Below, piece after piece: positions 42,901-50,749 of a DNA stretch of 64,000 bases. The stretch is taken from assembly GCA_046309775.1 (NCBI GenBank), contig JBKCOM010000035.1, forward strand, positions 1-64,000. Direction: 5' to 3'. Position 1 is the first letter of the stretch. The number at the start of each line of letters is the position of its first letter. Both the position numbers and the translations under genes were made by a program. The DNA is from JAIXWP01 sp046309775. Its GTDB lineage: Bacteria; Bacteroidota; Bacteroidia; Flavobacteriales_D; Sanyastnellaceae. The notes below the pieces were generated by a model. It saw nothing but the letters and a program-made list of their open reading frames with translations. It searched no databases and was not told where the DNA came from.

Positions 42901-43009
42901 TGAAGCGAATGCGAAACTTGCGAGTCTGGATCAGATCGAATCTGGCGGAAGCGGTGGTGGAACAAGAAGCAGCGAAATCGAAATTGATTTAGTACCAAAC
43001 AACGAATAA
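39902..43009 (+). CDS. Large exported tetratricopeptide-repeat protein
   Basis: A 1035-residue protein. Signal peptide ends near residue 21 (VQAQ). The rest is a long array of TPR helices with recurrent YxxAxxxFxxL patterns, e.g. KALEWFQEVDQ, ALPYLLQFHEG, AIKRYNAFLND, AIQYYDKVSDN. The C-terminus is Gly/Ser-rich. The protein is probably a periplasmic scaffold. PorW/SprE-type T9SS proteins share the TPR-only plan, but those are lipoproteins and this one has no lipobox. The next gene, 6 bases away, encodes an outer-membrane barrel, so the two probably form an envelope complex. Confidence 0.8.
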   Translation: MKARIIIFWIMGILLAQSVQAQEPIALFDKSAVYKEAIHLYDHEKYSASMKKFEEFIGLELDPQNALRINAEYYKGICALYLLQPDAEYQLIRFVREHPDSPWKHHVYFELATFNYQRKSYKKALEWFQEVDQDMLSNDEKIEFFYKRGHSLFEDGDLKSARQDFLEVKQVESQYKQPAIYYYSHIAYEQKEYETALTGFKQLETDANFSPIVPYYIAQIYYKQKKYDELLAYAPGVLQSANEKSTKRVPEIARLIGDAYFIKEKYAEALPYLLQFHEGVEKSEITREDYYQLGYTYYRTQAYENAIKAFAGCDGERDELYQLATYNMADCYLKMNNKEFARNTFSEAASMEFNREIQEDALFNYSKLAFELSYNPFHEAITAFEDYLNKYPNSPRRDEAYEFLLNVYMKTRNYERALASLDKIQNKDNRVKEAYQIVAYNRGVELFQAEDYDRSASFFDKVNTYPMNPLLTSEAKFWKAEISYRKREYSEAIKRYNAFLNDQGAIQSEYYGLANYGIGYSYFKLGNEETNFETMKDLYANANTGFRKFADGNGTKERRKLFDAYLRIGDCFYVNKSYQQAIQYYDKVSDNNEGNKDYAMFQKAMCYGFDGQPDKKAWVIKNMLAEIPDSKFKVDGKYELAKTYLAQNRLEEAANYYNDILQNHATSAYYKKALADMCSYYVKKNNVAKVKETWNTLYTQFPNDPILVDAVAAVRSTLIEDTEFQEQIRNLRIVNIKAEDIESDVYKKASDAAYDGNCDLAIEKLNNYLRQFQPALFGVEANYLLATCCFEKGNQDAALNSYNFVIAQPYSDYTEESLKVAATINFNKKNYEVAADHYADLESIAVIKLNVLEAQIGLMRCYYFLNRKSEAKQYADKVLVNPSTPDDIRFTAHLWRGRIRMEEMDDAGATADFKEVIKRGGSNAAEAKYHIAFMHYRAGNYAKAETEIGEHIEKYSSFTEWKYKAILLLADVYIGKKEYFQARALLNGVLEKVDEQWVKDEANAKLASLDQIESGGSGGGTRSSEIEIDLVPNNE

Positions 43010-43015
43010 GAAATC

Positions 43016-44794
43016 ATGATGAACACGATAAAATATTTTATTGCACTCAGTTTCCTATTCTTGGGTGCTTCATTGTTTGCGCAAACTCGGGATAGTGTGA
43101 TCAATATGGAGTCACAATTTGAGGGTGAACGTCGATTGTTTTTGCGCGATGCAAACAAACTAAGTACAGTTCCACTTATCAAAGAGCAGGTCATCGATAT
43201 GACCACGATTAGATATACGACGCTTCCAACAAGGAAAACGGTAACGATAGAGCCTAAGCCAATTCTAGCGGCAAAGATTAACGTAGAAGAGAAACTACCA
43301 AGGTTATATCGAGGATATATAAGAGCGGGTTTTGGAACATTCGAAACCGTTCCAGTAGATTTTTACTTCATGGATGGTCGTTCAAAGAAAGGGACGTATG
43401 GCATTCATTACAAACTGCTAAGAAGTTCTGGTCTTGCGCTCGGTGATGGAGATAGTATACCTGATAGATTTAGCGATAATCGTCTTGAGATTTGGGGAAG
43501 ACGTTTTTTGAAAAAGCACATTCTCGAAGGCAATGTAAATTGGGAACGGAATGTCAATCATTGGTACGGGTTTGACAACAAGCAATTCACAGGTGAAGAT
43601 TTGCTGATGGATAGCCTTCGTCAGCGACTCAATACCTTTGGTGGTAGAGTGAGCTATGCGACATTCGAAAGGGATAGCTCGGAGCTTAATTATAAGTTTG
43701 ATTTGGCTTTGAGAAATACGAAGGATTTGTTTGATGGAAGTGAGACGAATTTTGATTGGGTAGCTACTGCTAGCCAATTGGTGCGAACAGAGCTTATTTC
43801 TGGGGAAGTGGGAATTAACTACAATACATTTTCTTTTGTAGGACCAAACATTGGTCGGTTTGGAGTTCCAATTCTCGATGAGGACCACATAGAGTCTAGG
43901 ACTTGGGACAATGCAGTGATTCGCATTATACCGACCGTTCAGACAATATGGAAAGATCTGAGAGCAAAGGTGGGAGCCGGTTTGTATTTTGAAGGTAGAG
44001 GAGATTCGCCTGCGCATTTGTATCCTTTGGCTGAAGTAAGTTACAGTATGTTCAAAGGACTTGTGGTTCCATATGCAGGTGTTCGGGGTAGCGTGGAACC
44101 GACAACGTATTTGGGCTTGTACAGAGAAAATCCTTTTATCCAGACATTTCCTGATTTAAGAAATAGGAATAATAAACTTGAAGTTTATGGAGGTGTCGGA
44201 GGAGCTGTATCTAAAACAGTCTCATTCAGTGCTGGTGTGAATTATAATTCTTGGGAGAATTTTGCCTATTTTGTTAATGATAGCTTGTATCTCAGTGATA
44301 GCACAAACGTTCTGTATAGAAGTGTTGGAAATCGTTTTACCATTATTTACGATGATTTGAGAGCCTTAAATATTCATGGGGAGATGGCTATTTATAGTGG
44401 TGAAAAATGGAAGGCGAATATCCGAGGTGATTGGTTCAACTATACTCTAGGTAATGAAGTACATGCATGGCATCAACCAAATTTGAAGTTTACCGCCAGC
44501 GGACAGTACAAATTGAGAGATAAGTTCACAGTGGGTGTGGACGTGTTTTATATAGGCTCCAGATGGGCTAAATCGCTTGTTCCCGTGGAAGGCGTTGAAG
44601 CACAGGCGGATGGTTCATATCATTTCAAGCTTGATGGCTTTACTGATGCCAATATCAACGTGGAATACAAGTATAATAAACGCCTTTCAGCATGGGTTCA
44701 GTTTAACAATACCCTGGCACTCAGATACCAGCGTTGGAGTGGCTACGATGTTCAGCGATTCTTAGCGATGATGGGGGCTACTTACGCCTTCTAA
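43016..44794 (+). CDS. Outer-membrane beta-barrel protein, TonB-receptor-like, plug not seen
   Basis: A 592-residue protein with signal peptide ending in LFAQ (about residue 22). A short N-terminal region (about 25-85) is followed by many amphipathic strands (RGYIRAGFGTFETV, YGIHYKLLRS, LEGNVNWERNV, FTIIYDDLRAL) and ends in MMGATYAF, with the terminal Phe recognised by the BAM machinery. No plug-domain motif is visible, so it is unlikely to be a standard TonB-dependent receptor. It probably functions with the periplasmic TPR protein encoded 6 bases upstream. Cargo unknown. Confidence 0.78.
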   Translation: MMNTIKYFIALSFLFLGASLFAQTRDSVINMESQFEGERRLFLRDANKLSTVPLIKEQVIDMTTIRYTTLPTRKTVTIEPKPILAAKINVEEKLPRLYRGYIRAGFGTFETVPVDFYFMDGRSKKGTYGIHYKLLRSSGLALGDGDSIPDRFSDNRLEIWGRRFLKKHILEGNVNWERNVNHWYGFDNKQFTGEDLLMDSLRQRLNTFGGRVSYATFERDSSELNYKFDLALRNTKDLFDGSETNFDWVATASQLVRTELISGEVGINYNTFSFVGPNIGRFGVPILDEDHIESRTWDNAVIRIIPTVQTIWKDLRAKVGAGLYFEGRGDSPAHLYPLAEVSYSMFKGLVVPYAGVRGSVEPTTYLGLYRENPFIQTFPDLRNRNNKLEVYGGVGGAVSKTVSFSAGVNYNSWENFAYFVNDSLYLSDSTNVLYRSVGNRFTIIYDDLRALNIHGEMAIYSGEKWKANIRGDWFNYTLGNEVHAWHQPNLKFTASGQYKLRDKFTVGVDVFYIGSRWAKSLVPVEGVEAQADGSYHFKLDGFTDANINVEYKYNKRLSAWVQFNNTLALRYQRWSGYDVQRFLAMMGATYAF

Positions 44795-44868
44795 AATGTT
44801 GATGAATTGTTAACAATACTAAGCGATAAAAACTGAGCTGAAATATCAATAATATCAAGGGTTTTCAC

Positions 44869-44876
44869 TATTTTTG
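44869..44876 (+). promoter_or_regulatory. -7 promoter element directly upstream of a terminator, before gyrB
   Basis: TATTTTTG matches TAnnTTTG exactly, followed by CG. Transcription from it would begin close to 44883, immediately before the terminator at 44884-44912. No -33 TTTG is evident. Confidence 0.45.
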
Positions 44877-44883
44877 CGATAGG

Positions 44884-44912
44884 AAAAAAAGGCTGTTTTT
44901 TCAGCCTTTTTT
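44884..44912 (+). terminator. Rho-independent terminator between the barrel gene and gyrB
   Basis: AAAAAAGGCTG (44885-44895), T-rich 6-base loop, CAGCCTTTTTT (44902-44912). GC-core of 5 bp extended by A/T pairs, ending in a T-run. It terminates the TPR-barrel transcript. Confidence 0.85.
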
Positions 44913-44965
44913 ATTGCCTATAAACAAGTATCTAATTAACCAGTATTAATAATTCAGAACTCCTT

Positions 44966-46927
44966 ATGAGTGAAGAAACAAAAGCTCCAGCGGTAGCTCA
45001 ATATACCGCCGATAATATTCAGAGTCTGGAAGGCATGGAGCACGTTAGAATGCGTCCTGCTATGTACATTGGAGATATCGGAACGCGAGGTCTCCACCAT
45101 TTGGTGTACGAAGTAGTGGATAACAGTATCGATGAGGCCTTGGCTGGATATTGTGATACCATTCGTGTTACAATCAATGAAGGAAACTCCATTACTGTAG
45201 AAGATAATGGTCGTGGAATTCCAGTGGATATGCACAAAAAAGAGGGTGTTTCTGCCTTACAGGTTGTAATGACGAAAATAGGTGCAGGAGGAAAGTTTGA
45301 CAAAGGTTCATATAAAGTTTCTGGCGGTCTACACGGTGTCGGAGTGTCTTGTGTGAACGCTCTTTCAACTCATCTTAAAGCCGAAGTTCATCGCGATGGC
45401 AAAATTTACGTTCAAGAATATTCGATAGGAAAACCATTATTTCCAGTAAAGGAAATTGGAACCACCGACAAGCGCGGAACTACCGTAACGTTTCAACCAG
45501 ACGCATCAATTTTTGACGTTACAGAGTATAACCGTGAGACCTTGGCAAGCCGTCTTCGCGAATTGTCATTCTTGAATAAAGGAATTACGTTGACTTTGGT
45601 TGACAAGCGTGAATTGGATGAAAATGGCAATGCAAAAGAAGAGGTCTTTTTATCAAAAGAGGGCTTAAAAGAATTCGTCCGTTATGTAGACGAAAATCGT
45701 CAGCCAATGATTCAAAAAATCATTCACATGGAGCGCACAGACGGAGAGATACCGGTTGAGGTAGCCATGACATATAACGACTCTTTCAATGAAAATATTC
45801 ACTCTTACGTGAATAATATCAATACCCATGAAGGTGGAACACACTTGCAGGGTTTTAGAAGAGGACTTACAGCGACATTGAAAAACTATGCTGAGAAATC
45901 AGGTCTTCTTGAAAAATTGAAAATAGAGATTAGCGGTGATGACTTCAGAGAAGGTCTTACTGCCGTTGTTTCTGTAAAAGTAGCAGAGCCTCAATTTGAG
46001 GGGCAGACCAAAACGAAGCTGGGTAATAAGGAGGCAGTAGCGCCGGTTAGCCAGGTCGTAAGCGAAATGCTAGAGGCATATTTAGAAGAGAACCCAAATG
46101 ATGCGCGTGCCATCGTCAATAAAGTTATTGTTGCCGCACAAGCCAGAATCGCAGCTCGTAAGGCGCGTGAAATGGTTCAAAGAAAGGGTGTTGGTTCAGG
46201 AGGAAGTCTGCCAGGTAAATTGGCCGACTGTTCAGAAAAAGATCCACACAAAAGTGAATTGTTCTTGGTAGAGGGTGACTCTGCGGGCGGAACGGCTAAG
46301 CAAGGCCGCGATCGTGTGTTCCAGGCAATTCTTCCATTGAGAGGTAAAATTCTCAACGTTGAAAAAGCCATGCAGCATAAGATTTTGGAAAATGAAGAGA
46401 TAAAAAATATCTACACAGCCCTAGGGGTATATATTGGGACTGAGGAAGACAGCAAGGCTTTGAATGTGGCCAAGCTTCGTTATCATAAAATCGTAATCAT
46501 GTGTGATGCTGACGTAGATGGATCTCACATTGAAACACTCATTTTGACTTTCTTCTTCCGTCACATGAAGGAGTTGATCGAACGTGGGCATATCTATATC
46601 GCCACACCTCCTCTTTATTTAGTGAAAAAAGGAAATAAGCAGGAGTATGCTTGGAACGAAGAGCAGCGCGATCGTTTGATTCAAGAGTTAAAAGGAGCCG
46701 GAAATGAATCAAGTGTGAACGTTCAGCGCTATAAAGGTCTAGGAGAGATGAATGCTGAGCAGCTTTGGGAAACCACACTCAATCCAGACAAGCGCACGCT
46801 TCGACGTGTTACGATTGAAAATGCCGCAGAATGTGATCACATCTTCAGCATGTTGATGGGTGATGATGTACCGCCAAGACGTGCATTCATCGAGGCCAAT
46901 GCTAAATATGCGAAAATTGATGTTTAG
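44966..46927 (+). CDS. gyrB: DNA gyrase subunit B
   Basis: A 653-residue type IIA topoisomerase ATPase subunit. The GHKL ATP site is visible in MRPAMYIGD, EVVDNSIDEA and EDNGRGIPVD. The loop GGLHGVGVSCVNAL and the Toprim motifs EGDSAGGTAKQGRDR and CDADVDGSHI follow, ending in the GyrB tail with QRYKGLGEMN. It forms gyrase with GyrA and introduces negative supercoils. ParE is the alternative, but the QRYKGLGEMNAEQLWETT tail and the length favour GyrB. No dnaA-dnaN-recF neighbourhood is present, so this is not a typical origin region. Confidence 0.93.
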   Translation: MSEETKAPAVAQYTADNIQSLEGMEHVRMRPAMYIGDIGTRGLHHLVYEVVDNSIDEALAGYCDTIRVTINEGNSITVEDNGRGIPVDMHKKEGVSALQVVMTKIGAGGKFDKGSYKVSGGLHGVGVSCVNALSTHLKAEVHRDGKIYVQEYSIGKPLFPVKEIGTTDKRGTTVTFQPDASIFDVTEYNRETLASRLRELSFLNKGITLTLVDKRELDENGNAKEEVFLSKEGLKEFVRYVDENRQPMIQKIIHMERTDGEIPVEVAMTYNDSFNENIHSYVNNINTHEGGTHLQGFRRGLTATLKNYAEKSGLLEKLKIEISGDDFREGLTAVVSVKVAEPQFEGQTKTKLGNKEAVAPVSQVVSEMLEAYLEENPNDARAIVNKVIVAAQARIAARKAREMVQRKGVGSGGSLPGKLADCSEKDPHKSELFLVEGDSAGGTAKQGRDRVFQAILPLRGKILNVEKAMQHKILENEEIKNIYTALGVYIGTEEDSKALNVAKLRYHKIVIMCDADVDGSHIETLILTFFFRHMKELIERGHIYIATPPLYLVKKGNKQEYAWNEEQRDRLIQELKGAGNESSVNVQRYKGLGEMNAEQLWETTLNPDKRTLRRVTIENAAECDHIFSMLMGDDVPPRRAFIEANAKYAKIDV

Positions 46928-46948
46928 TAGTTAAGAGATATTCGAAAG

Positions 46949-46980
46949 AAAACCCAGTTCGTTTTGAACTGGGTTTTTTT
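46949..46980 (+). terminator. Rho-independent terminator after gyrB
   Basis: AACCCAGTTC (46951-46960), loop GTTTT, GAACTGGGTT (46966-46975), then T to 46980. A 10-bp perfect stem. Confidence 0.93.
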
Positions 46981-46984
46981 ATGC

Positions 46985-47019
46985 ATAAAAAAAAGCTGCT
47001 CCTTTCGGGACAGCTTTTT
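46985..47019 (-). terminator. Rho-independent terminator after the M43 protease gene
   Basis: AAAAAGCTG (46990-46998) and CAGCTTTTT (47011-47019) form a 9-bp stem. On the minus strand a T-run follows. It faces the gyrB terminator, so the convergent pair has two independent terminators. Confidence 0.9.
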
Positions 47020-47042
47020 CGGTTAAGGTTAAATAAGGTATT

Positions 47043-49742
47043 TTATTTTCTCACTACCAATCGCTGAGAAACAGAAGTGTTGTTGGTGCGGATAGTCACC
47101 ATATACATTCCGTCGGTTAAATTCTCAAGCGGAAGCTCGATATTATTTACGCCTGTATTTCTAGAAGCGAAGAGTTGATTGTACACCAATCTTCCGCTGA
47201 GGTCTGTTACAGAAATGGTCACGTCTTGGCTTTCAGTAAGGCTGAATTCCACTTGTGCAGTATTCGCTGTTGGGTTTGGATAGAGCTTAAAGCTCTCGTT
47301 ACCTGCAGTCAATTCATCAATACCTACGCTACCAGAGATTGCAAAGTTGTCAATGTACAAATTGTTTGGATAGCTTCCTGTTCCGAAGATGAAACGGAAT
47401 AATACGTTTTCTTCATACAATGTGTTTGGGAGAGTGTAAGTCACAGTTCTCCAATCAGCCACGCTAGTTGGTGTGAAGAAAGAGTTGTAGCTACCAGCAG
47501 AAACGAGATTTGTACCAGTGATTTGCGCAGATGTAGAACCTTGAGGTGTTCTGTTTTGCCATGTTTCACCGCAGTCAGCTGATGTTTGAACGATAAGGAA
47601 ATCTGTCATGTCTGCAGTAGATGCAGCTCTTGAAGCATATGAATATGCAAAAGAGAAAGTAGCACCAGTTCCGAAATAATCAGAAAGATCTAGTGCTGGC
47701 ATATATAGTTCATCCAAGTCTTGGTCACCAGAGTCGATGAGTGACTCATCCATATCGAATCCATTGATGAACACACAACCTAAGTCATTGTAACCTGAGG
47801 TAGAAGTCCATTGGAAACGAGAAGAGTTGTTGTCAAGATTGCGAACAATGAAATTATTATTGAAAATTTGCTCGTTGCTAAAATTCTCTTGAATCAAGCC
47901 AGACTGATAGTTTGGTGTAGAAGCAACATAAACAGCTGCCTTTGTTTTGCTAGCTGTACCATATTCGTTTGAAGAAGTGTAAGTAACGGTCTTCCAACCT
48001 GGCGTTGTGAAAGTGACTACTGGGTTGCGTAAAGTAGAAGTGATGCCGTCACCAAAATCCCAAGCGTGTTCGGTTGCAGTAGAGTTTTGTGTGTGATCGA
48101 AGAACTGAACTGGAGTACCAACACAAGTTATGATACGCTCAGCATAAAAGTCAGTTTTTGGATAGCAACCTTCAATTGGATTATTTTCTACACCTGTAAA
48201 CTCAAGGTTTTGCTGAGTGTAAAGAGTGCTTCTACCAGCAAGTGGTAAATCCAATGCAGCTCTCATTCTTTCAGCCTGACCTTCAGTGAACATGTTTGAA
48301 CAGTAAGAATATTCCATATAGTTTTGGATATTCTCGATGCTACCATAGTTACCGTTGAATACGAGGTTGTCAATTTCGAAAGAACCTAACTCGTTTTCAG
48401 CACCCCAAGCGTAGATTCTGAAAGTAACTGTGTTGTTTCTAACACGTGTAAAGCTTGCGCCTGAAAGTGTAATTCTTGATCCATTGATATCAGTAGTGAA
48501 GGCGTCGTCTACATTGAATGTAAACACGTTACCAGCAACAGATACGTTTGGATTTGAAGTTATAGTTGCTGAAAGGTTGGATGCATAGTTATTGGCACTT
48601 GTTCTAACTGCATATTTTACGGGGCCGGCGCCATTTCTTCTCACAGAGAAGCGAATGTCTTCAATTGTCATAGAAGTACCGAGATCAGATGTGATAGAGA
48701 ACTCGTAGTACTTATTAAGGTTGATGTTGTCAGATTGTTCCCAATTTGAATAGGCGAATCGACCGGATGAAGAGGGGTTTGCAGATACGCCCACAGCCTT
48801 TACTTGACCAAGGGTAAGATTACCATCGCTAATAACAGGAAGAGCGGTCGGATCATCTTGACCAGAAGTGAGTGTAACACCATCAAATGTATAGGTGTAG
48901 TCAGCGTTGAGCTGTGTACTTCCGCAATTGAATACGTTATTGTTTAGTTGAATACAATCATCCCAACCAGCAGTGATAGGGGTGTCTTCTACATCGTCAT
49001 CTCCGCATCCGATGGTTGGGTCGTTGTTATCTCCCCAAACGTGCTGAAGATTGAGCCAGTGGCCGATTTCGTGGGTGAGTGCTCTGGAGAGGCTTGGAGT
49101 TGCGGTGCCGATGCTACCGATATAATTGTGGCGGATAATGATTCCATCTCGTAATGCTGAAATACCGTTTGGTACTGCGCTCGGATAGTATGCGTAACCA
49201 GCCACGCCGTCTTCCATTGTATTTACCACCCATACGTTAAGGTAGCGATCGCGAGGCCAAGGATTGAGTTTTGACCCGTCGTTTCCTACATATGTTTCGG
49301 TAGAAGCTATGCGGTCAATACCATTAGTACAGTTTCCTTCGAAATCTCTTTGAGCGAGGCGGAACTCGATTTTACTGTCAGCTACAATTGGCTTGAAAAA
49401 GTCAATTACATCGGACGTATCTTCATTCAATTTTCTGAAGTCTTCATTTAGAATTCGAACTTGGTCGAAGATTTGTTCGTCAGAGATGTTCTCAATTCCC
49501 CAATTATGAATGATGTGAAACACAATAGGGATAACGACTACATCGCCGTCAACTCGATTTTCTCTGTTAGCTGCGATGAGCTCTCTAATTTGTCTATTGT
49601 AATCTTCGGCTCTCTGATTGAATTCAGGATCGCTGTTGCGAAGATGTTGATGCATGTGATCTGCTCCGCAACGATGTGGTTGCTGAGCATTAGAAACCAA
49701 TGCTGTTGAAAGTGCAAATAGGAGAATAAAGATTTTTTTCAT
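47043..49742 (-). CDS. Secreted M43-family zinc metalloprotease (cytophagalysin-like), T9SS type A
   Basis: An 899-residue secreted protease. After the signal peptide (about 1-19) and propeptide-like region (20-65), the metzincin domain carries the zinc site HEIGHWLNLQH (224-234) and a Met-turn NYMEY (474-478). Between them, residues about 283-465 form an extra beta-rich domain, unusual for this family. A PKD domain follows (about 530-600, WDFGDGITST), then a jellyroll-like region with the SFAYSYASRA segment (about 620-810), and a type A T9SS sorting domain (about 825-899, FKLYPNPTANT). Predicted extracellular proteolysis, with secretion by the type IX system. Confidence 0.88.
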   Translation of the reverse strand: MKKIFILLFALSTALVSNAQQPHRCGADHMHQHLRNSDPEFNQRAEDYNRQIRELIAANRENRVDGDVVVIPIVFHIIHNWGIENISDEQIFDQVRILNEDFRKLNEDTSDVIDFFKPIVADSKIEFRLAQRDFEGNCTNGIDRIASTETYVGNDGSKLNPWPRDRYLNVWVVNTMEDGVAGYAYYPSAVPNGISALRDGIIIRHNYIGSIGTATPSLSRALTHEIGHWLNLQHVWGDNNDPTIGCGDDDVEDTPITAGWDDCIQLNNNVFNCGSTQLNADYTYTFDGVTLTSGQDDPTALPVISDGNLTLGQVKAVGVSANPSSSGRFAYSNWEQSDNINLNKYYEFSITSDLGTSMTIEDIRFSVRRNGAGPVKYAVRTSANNYASNLSATITSNPNVSVAGNVFTFNVDDAFTTDINGSRITLSGASFTRVRNNTVTFRIYAWGAENELGSFEIDNLVFNGNYGSIENIQNYMEYSYCSNMFTEGQAERMRAALDLPLAGRSTLYTQQNLEFTGVENNPIEGCYPKTDFYAERIITCVGTPVQFFDHTQNSTATEHAWDFGDGITSTLRNPVVTFTTPGWKTVTYTSSNEYGTASKTKAAVYVASTPNYQSGLIQENFSNEQIFNNNFIVRNLDNNSSRFQWTSTSGYNDLGCVFINGFDMDESLIDSGDQDLDELYMPALDLSDYFGTGATFSFAYSYASRAASTADMTDFLIVQTSADCGETWQNRTPQGSTSAQITGTNLVSAGSYNSFFTPTSVADWRTVTYTLPNTLYEENVLFRFIFGTGSYPNNLYIDNFAISGSVGIDELTAGNESFKLYPNPTANTAQVEFSLTESQDVTISVTDLSGRLVYNQLFASRNTGVNNIELPLENLTDGMYMVTIRTNNTSVSQRLVVRK
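48348..48896 (-). other. Domain insertion inside the M43 protease core
   Basis: Codons for residues about 283-465, a beta-strand-rich segment (YTFDGVTLTSGQ, NKYYEFSITSDLG, FEIDNLVFNG), between the zinc motif and the Met-turn. Boundaries are estimated by eye; most M43 proteins have a short connection here. Confidence 0.6.
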
Positions 49743-49765
49743 TGTACAGGCTACATTTTGGGAGT

Positions 49766-49773
49766 CAAATATA
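49766..49773 (-). promoter_or_regulatory. -7 promoter element for the M43 protease gene
   Basis: Minus strand TATATTTG, an exact TAnnTTTG match, 23 bases before the ATG at 49742. No clear -33 element. Confidence 0.45.
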
Positions 49774-49874
49774 GTTAATATGACCTAAACATAATACGCT
49801 CTTAATATCAGTCATTATATGAATTTAAAGGAGCGTTTTTGAGGGTAATTTCAGGCCTAAGTTGTTGTAAATCA

Positions 49875-49903
49875 AAAAGAACAACTTGTTAGGTTGTTCT
49901 TTT
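49875..49903. terminator. Bidirectional rho-independent terminator
   Basis: AAAAGAACAAC (49875-49885), loop TTGTTAG, GTTGTTCTTTT (49893-49903): an 11-bp stem with T-runs on both strands. It terminates the methyltransferase gene transcribed on the minus strand. Confidence 0.85.
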
Positions 49904-49945
49904 CTGCTTTCTTAGAGTAGTAAAAAATGGTCAAAATGTGTTGAA

Positions 49946-50707
49946 TCAGACGAACTCTCGGCCCTTTACATCTAGAATTCTAGTAAATTTCTTAAGGCTT
50001 CTGAGTACTATGAAGATGATGAATGCAAAGATCAGCGCATACAACCAAAAGGGAGTGATTAAATCTGAAACTGTTGTGAATCCGTAATGGATATAGTTTT
50101 TTAGAATATCAAGCAAGGCGAAAGAAAGGAAAATTGCGAAGAATCCATTGTATTCTCTTTTTAATACGTTTTTGATGCTGAAATTCCAGCCTGCGCTTTC
50201 CCATTTGCTGAATGAAGGCCAAAATGCAGGTGTTTTGGATGCCCAATTAAGATAAGTAGCGCCAAATTTGTTTCGAAGAAAGAATTCTTCGGCAAACATG
50301 ATTCTTTCATAATAAACCCAGAAAAGAAGACTACATACAATTGTAAACCACCAGTTGCCGACATAAATAATGATTCCAAGCCACATGAAGAAGTTGCCTA
50401 AGTATAGTGGATGGCGCACTGTGCTGTAAATGCCTTTGGTATTAAGGGTTTCTGCTACCTGACCTTCTTTTGTGTTTCGGCCACTAGTGCCTTTGGGAGT
50501 AAACCCTACAGTAATTGCTCTGATAATTTGACCTAATAAAGAAACTGCTAAACAGCCCCAAGCCCAGTTAGAATTGAAAACCTGCATGTCCTTGTCCAGT
50601 TCGAAAACAATAACAGCAGAAGCCAGTACATATAGAACTAATGGCAAATAGCTGCGCCATCTGAACAACCAATTACCACTTTTATCAAATTCTTCGATGA
50701 GTGCCAT
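49946..50707 (-). CDS. Isoprenylcysteine/phospholipid methyltransferase-family membrane protein
   Basis: A 253-residue protein with about six hydrophobic helices. The SAM-binding part is YSTVRHPLYLGNFFMWLG (PEMT/ICMT RHPxYxG motif) followed by EEFFLRNKFGATY. The family methylates membrane-bound acceptors such as phospholipids or quinone-like compounds; in bacteria the acceptor is usually unknown. It is transcribed towards a bidirectional terminator and is 42 bases from the response-regulator gene on the same strand. Confidence 0.78.
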   Translation of the reverse strand: MALIEEFDKSGNWLFRWRSYLPLVLYVLASAVIVFELDKDMQVFNSNWAWGCLAVSLLGQIIRAITVGFTPKGTSGRNTKEGQVAETLNTKGIYSTVRHPLYLGNFFMWLGIIIYVGNWWFTIVCSLLFWVYYERIMFAEEFFLRNKFGATYLNWASKTPAFWPSFSKWESAGWNFSIKNVLKREYNGFFAIFLSFALLDILKNYIHYGFTTVSDLITPFWLYALIFAFIIFIVLRSLKKFTRILDVKGREFV

Positions 50708-50749
50708 AGAATGATTTTAGGCCACAAAGAAACAACATCCTTAACAAAT

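Noticed and set aside
44795..44965. Replication origin beside gyrB
   Set aside because: No dnaA, dnaN, recF or DnaA-box cluster seen; the region holds only a promoter box and a terminator.
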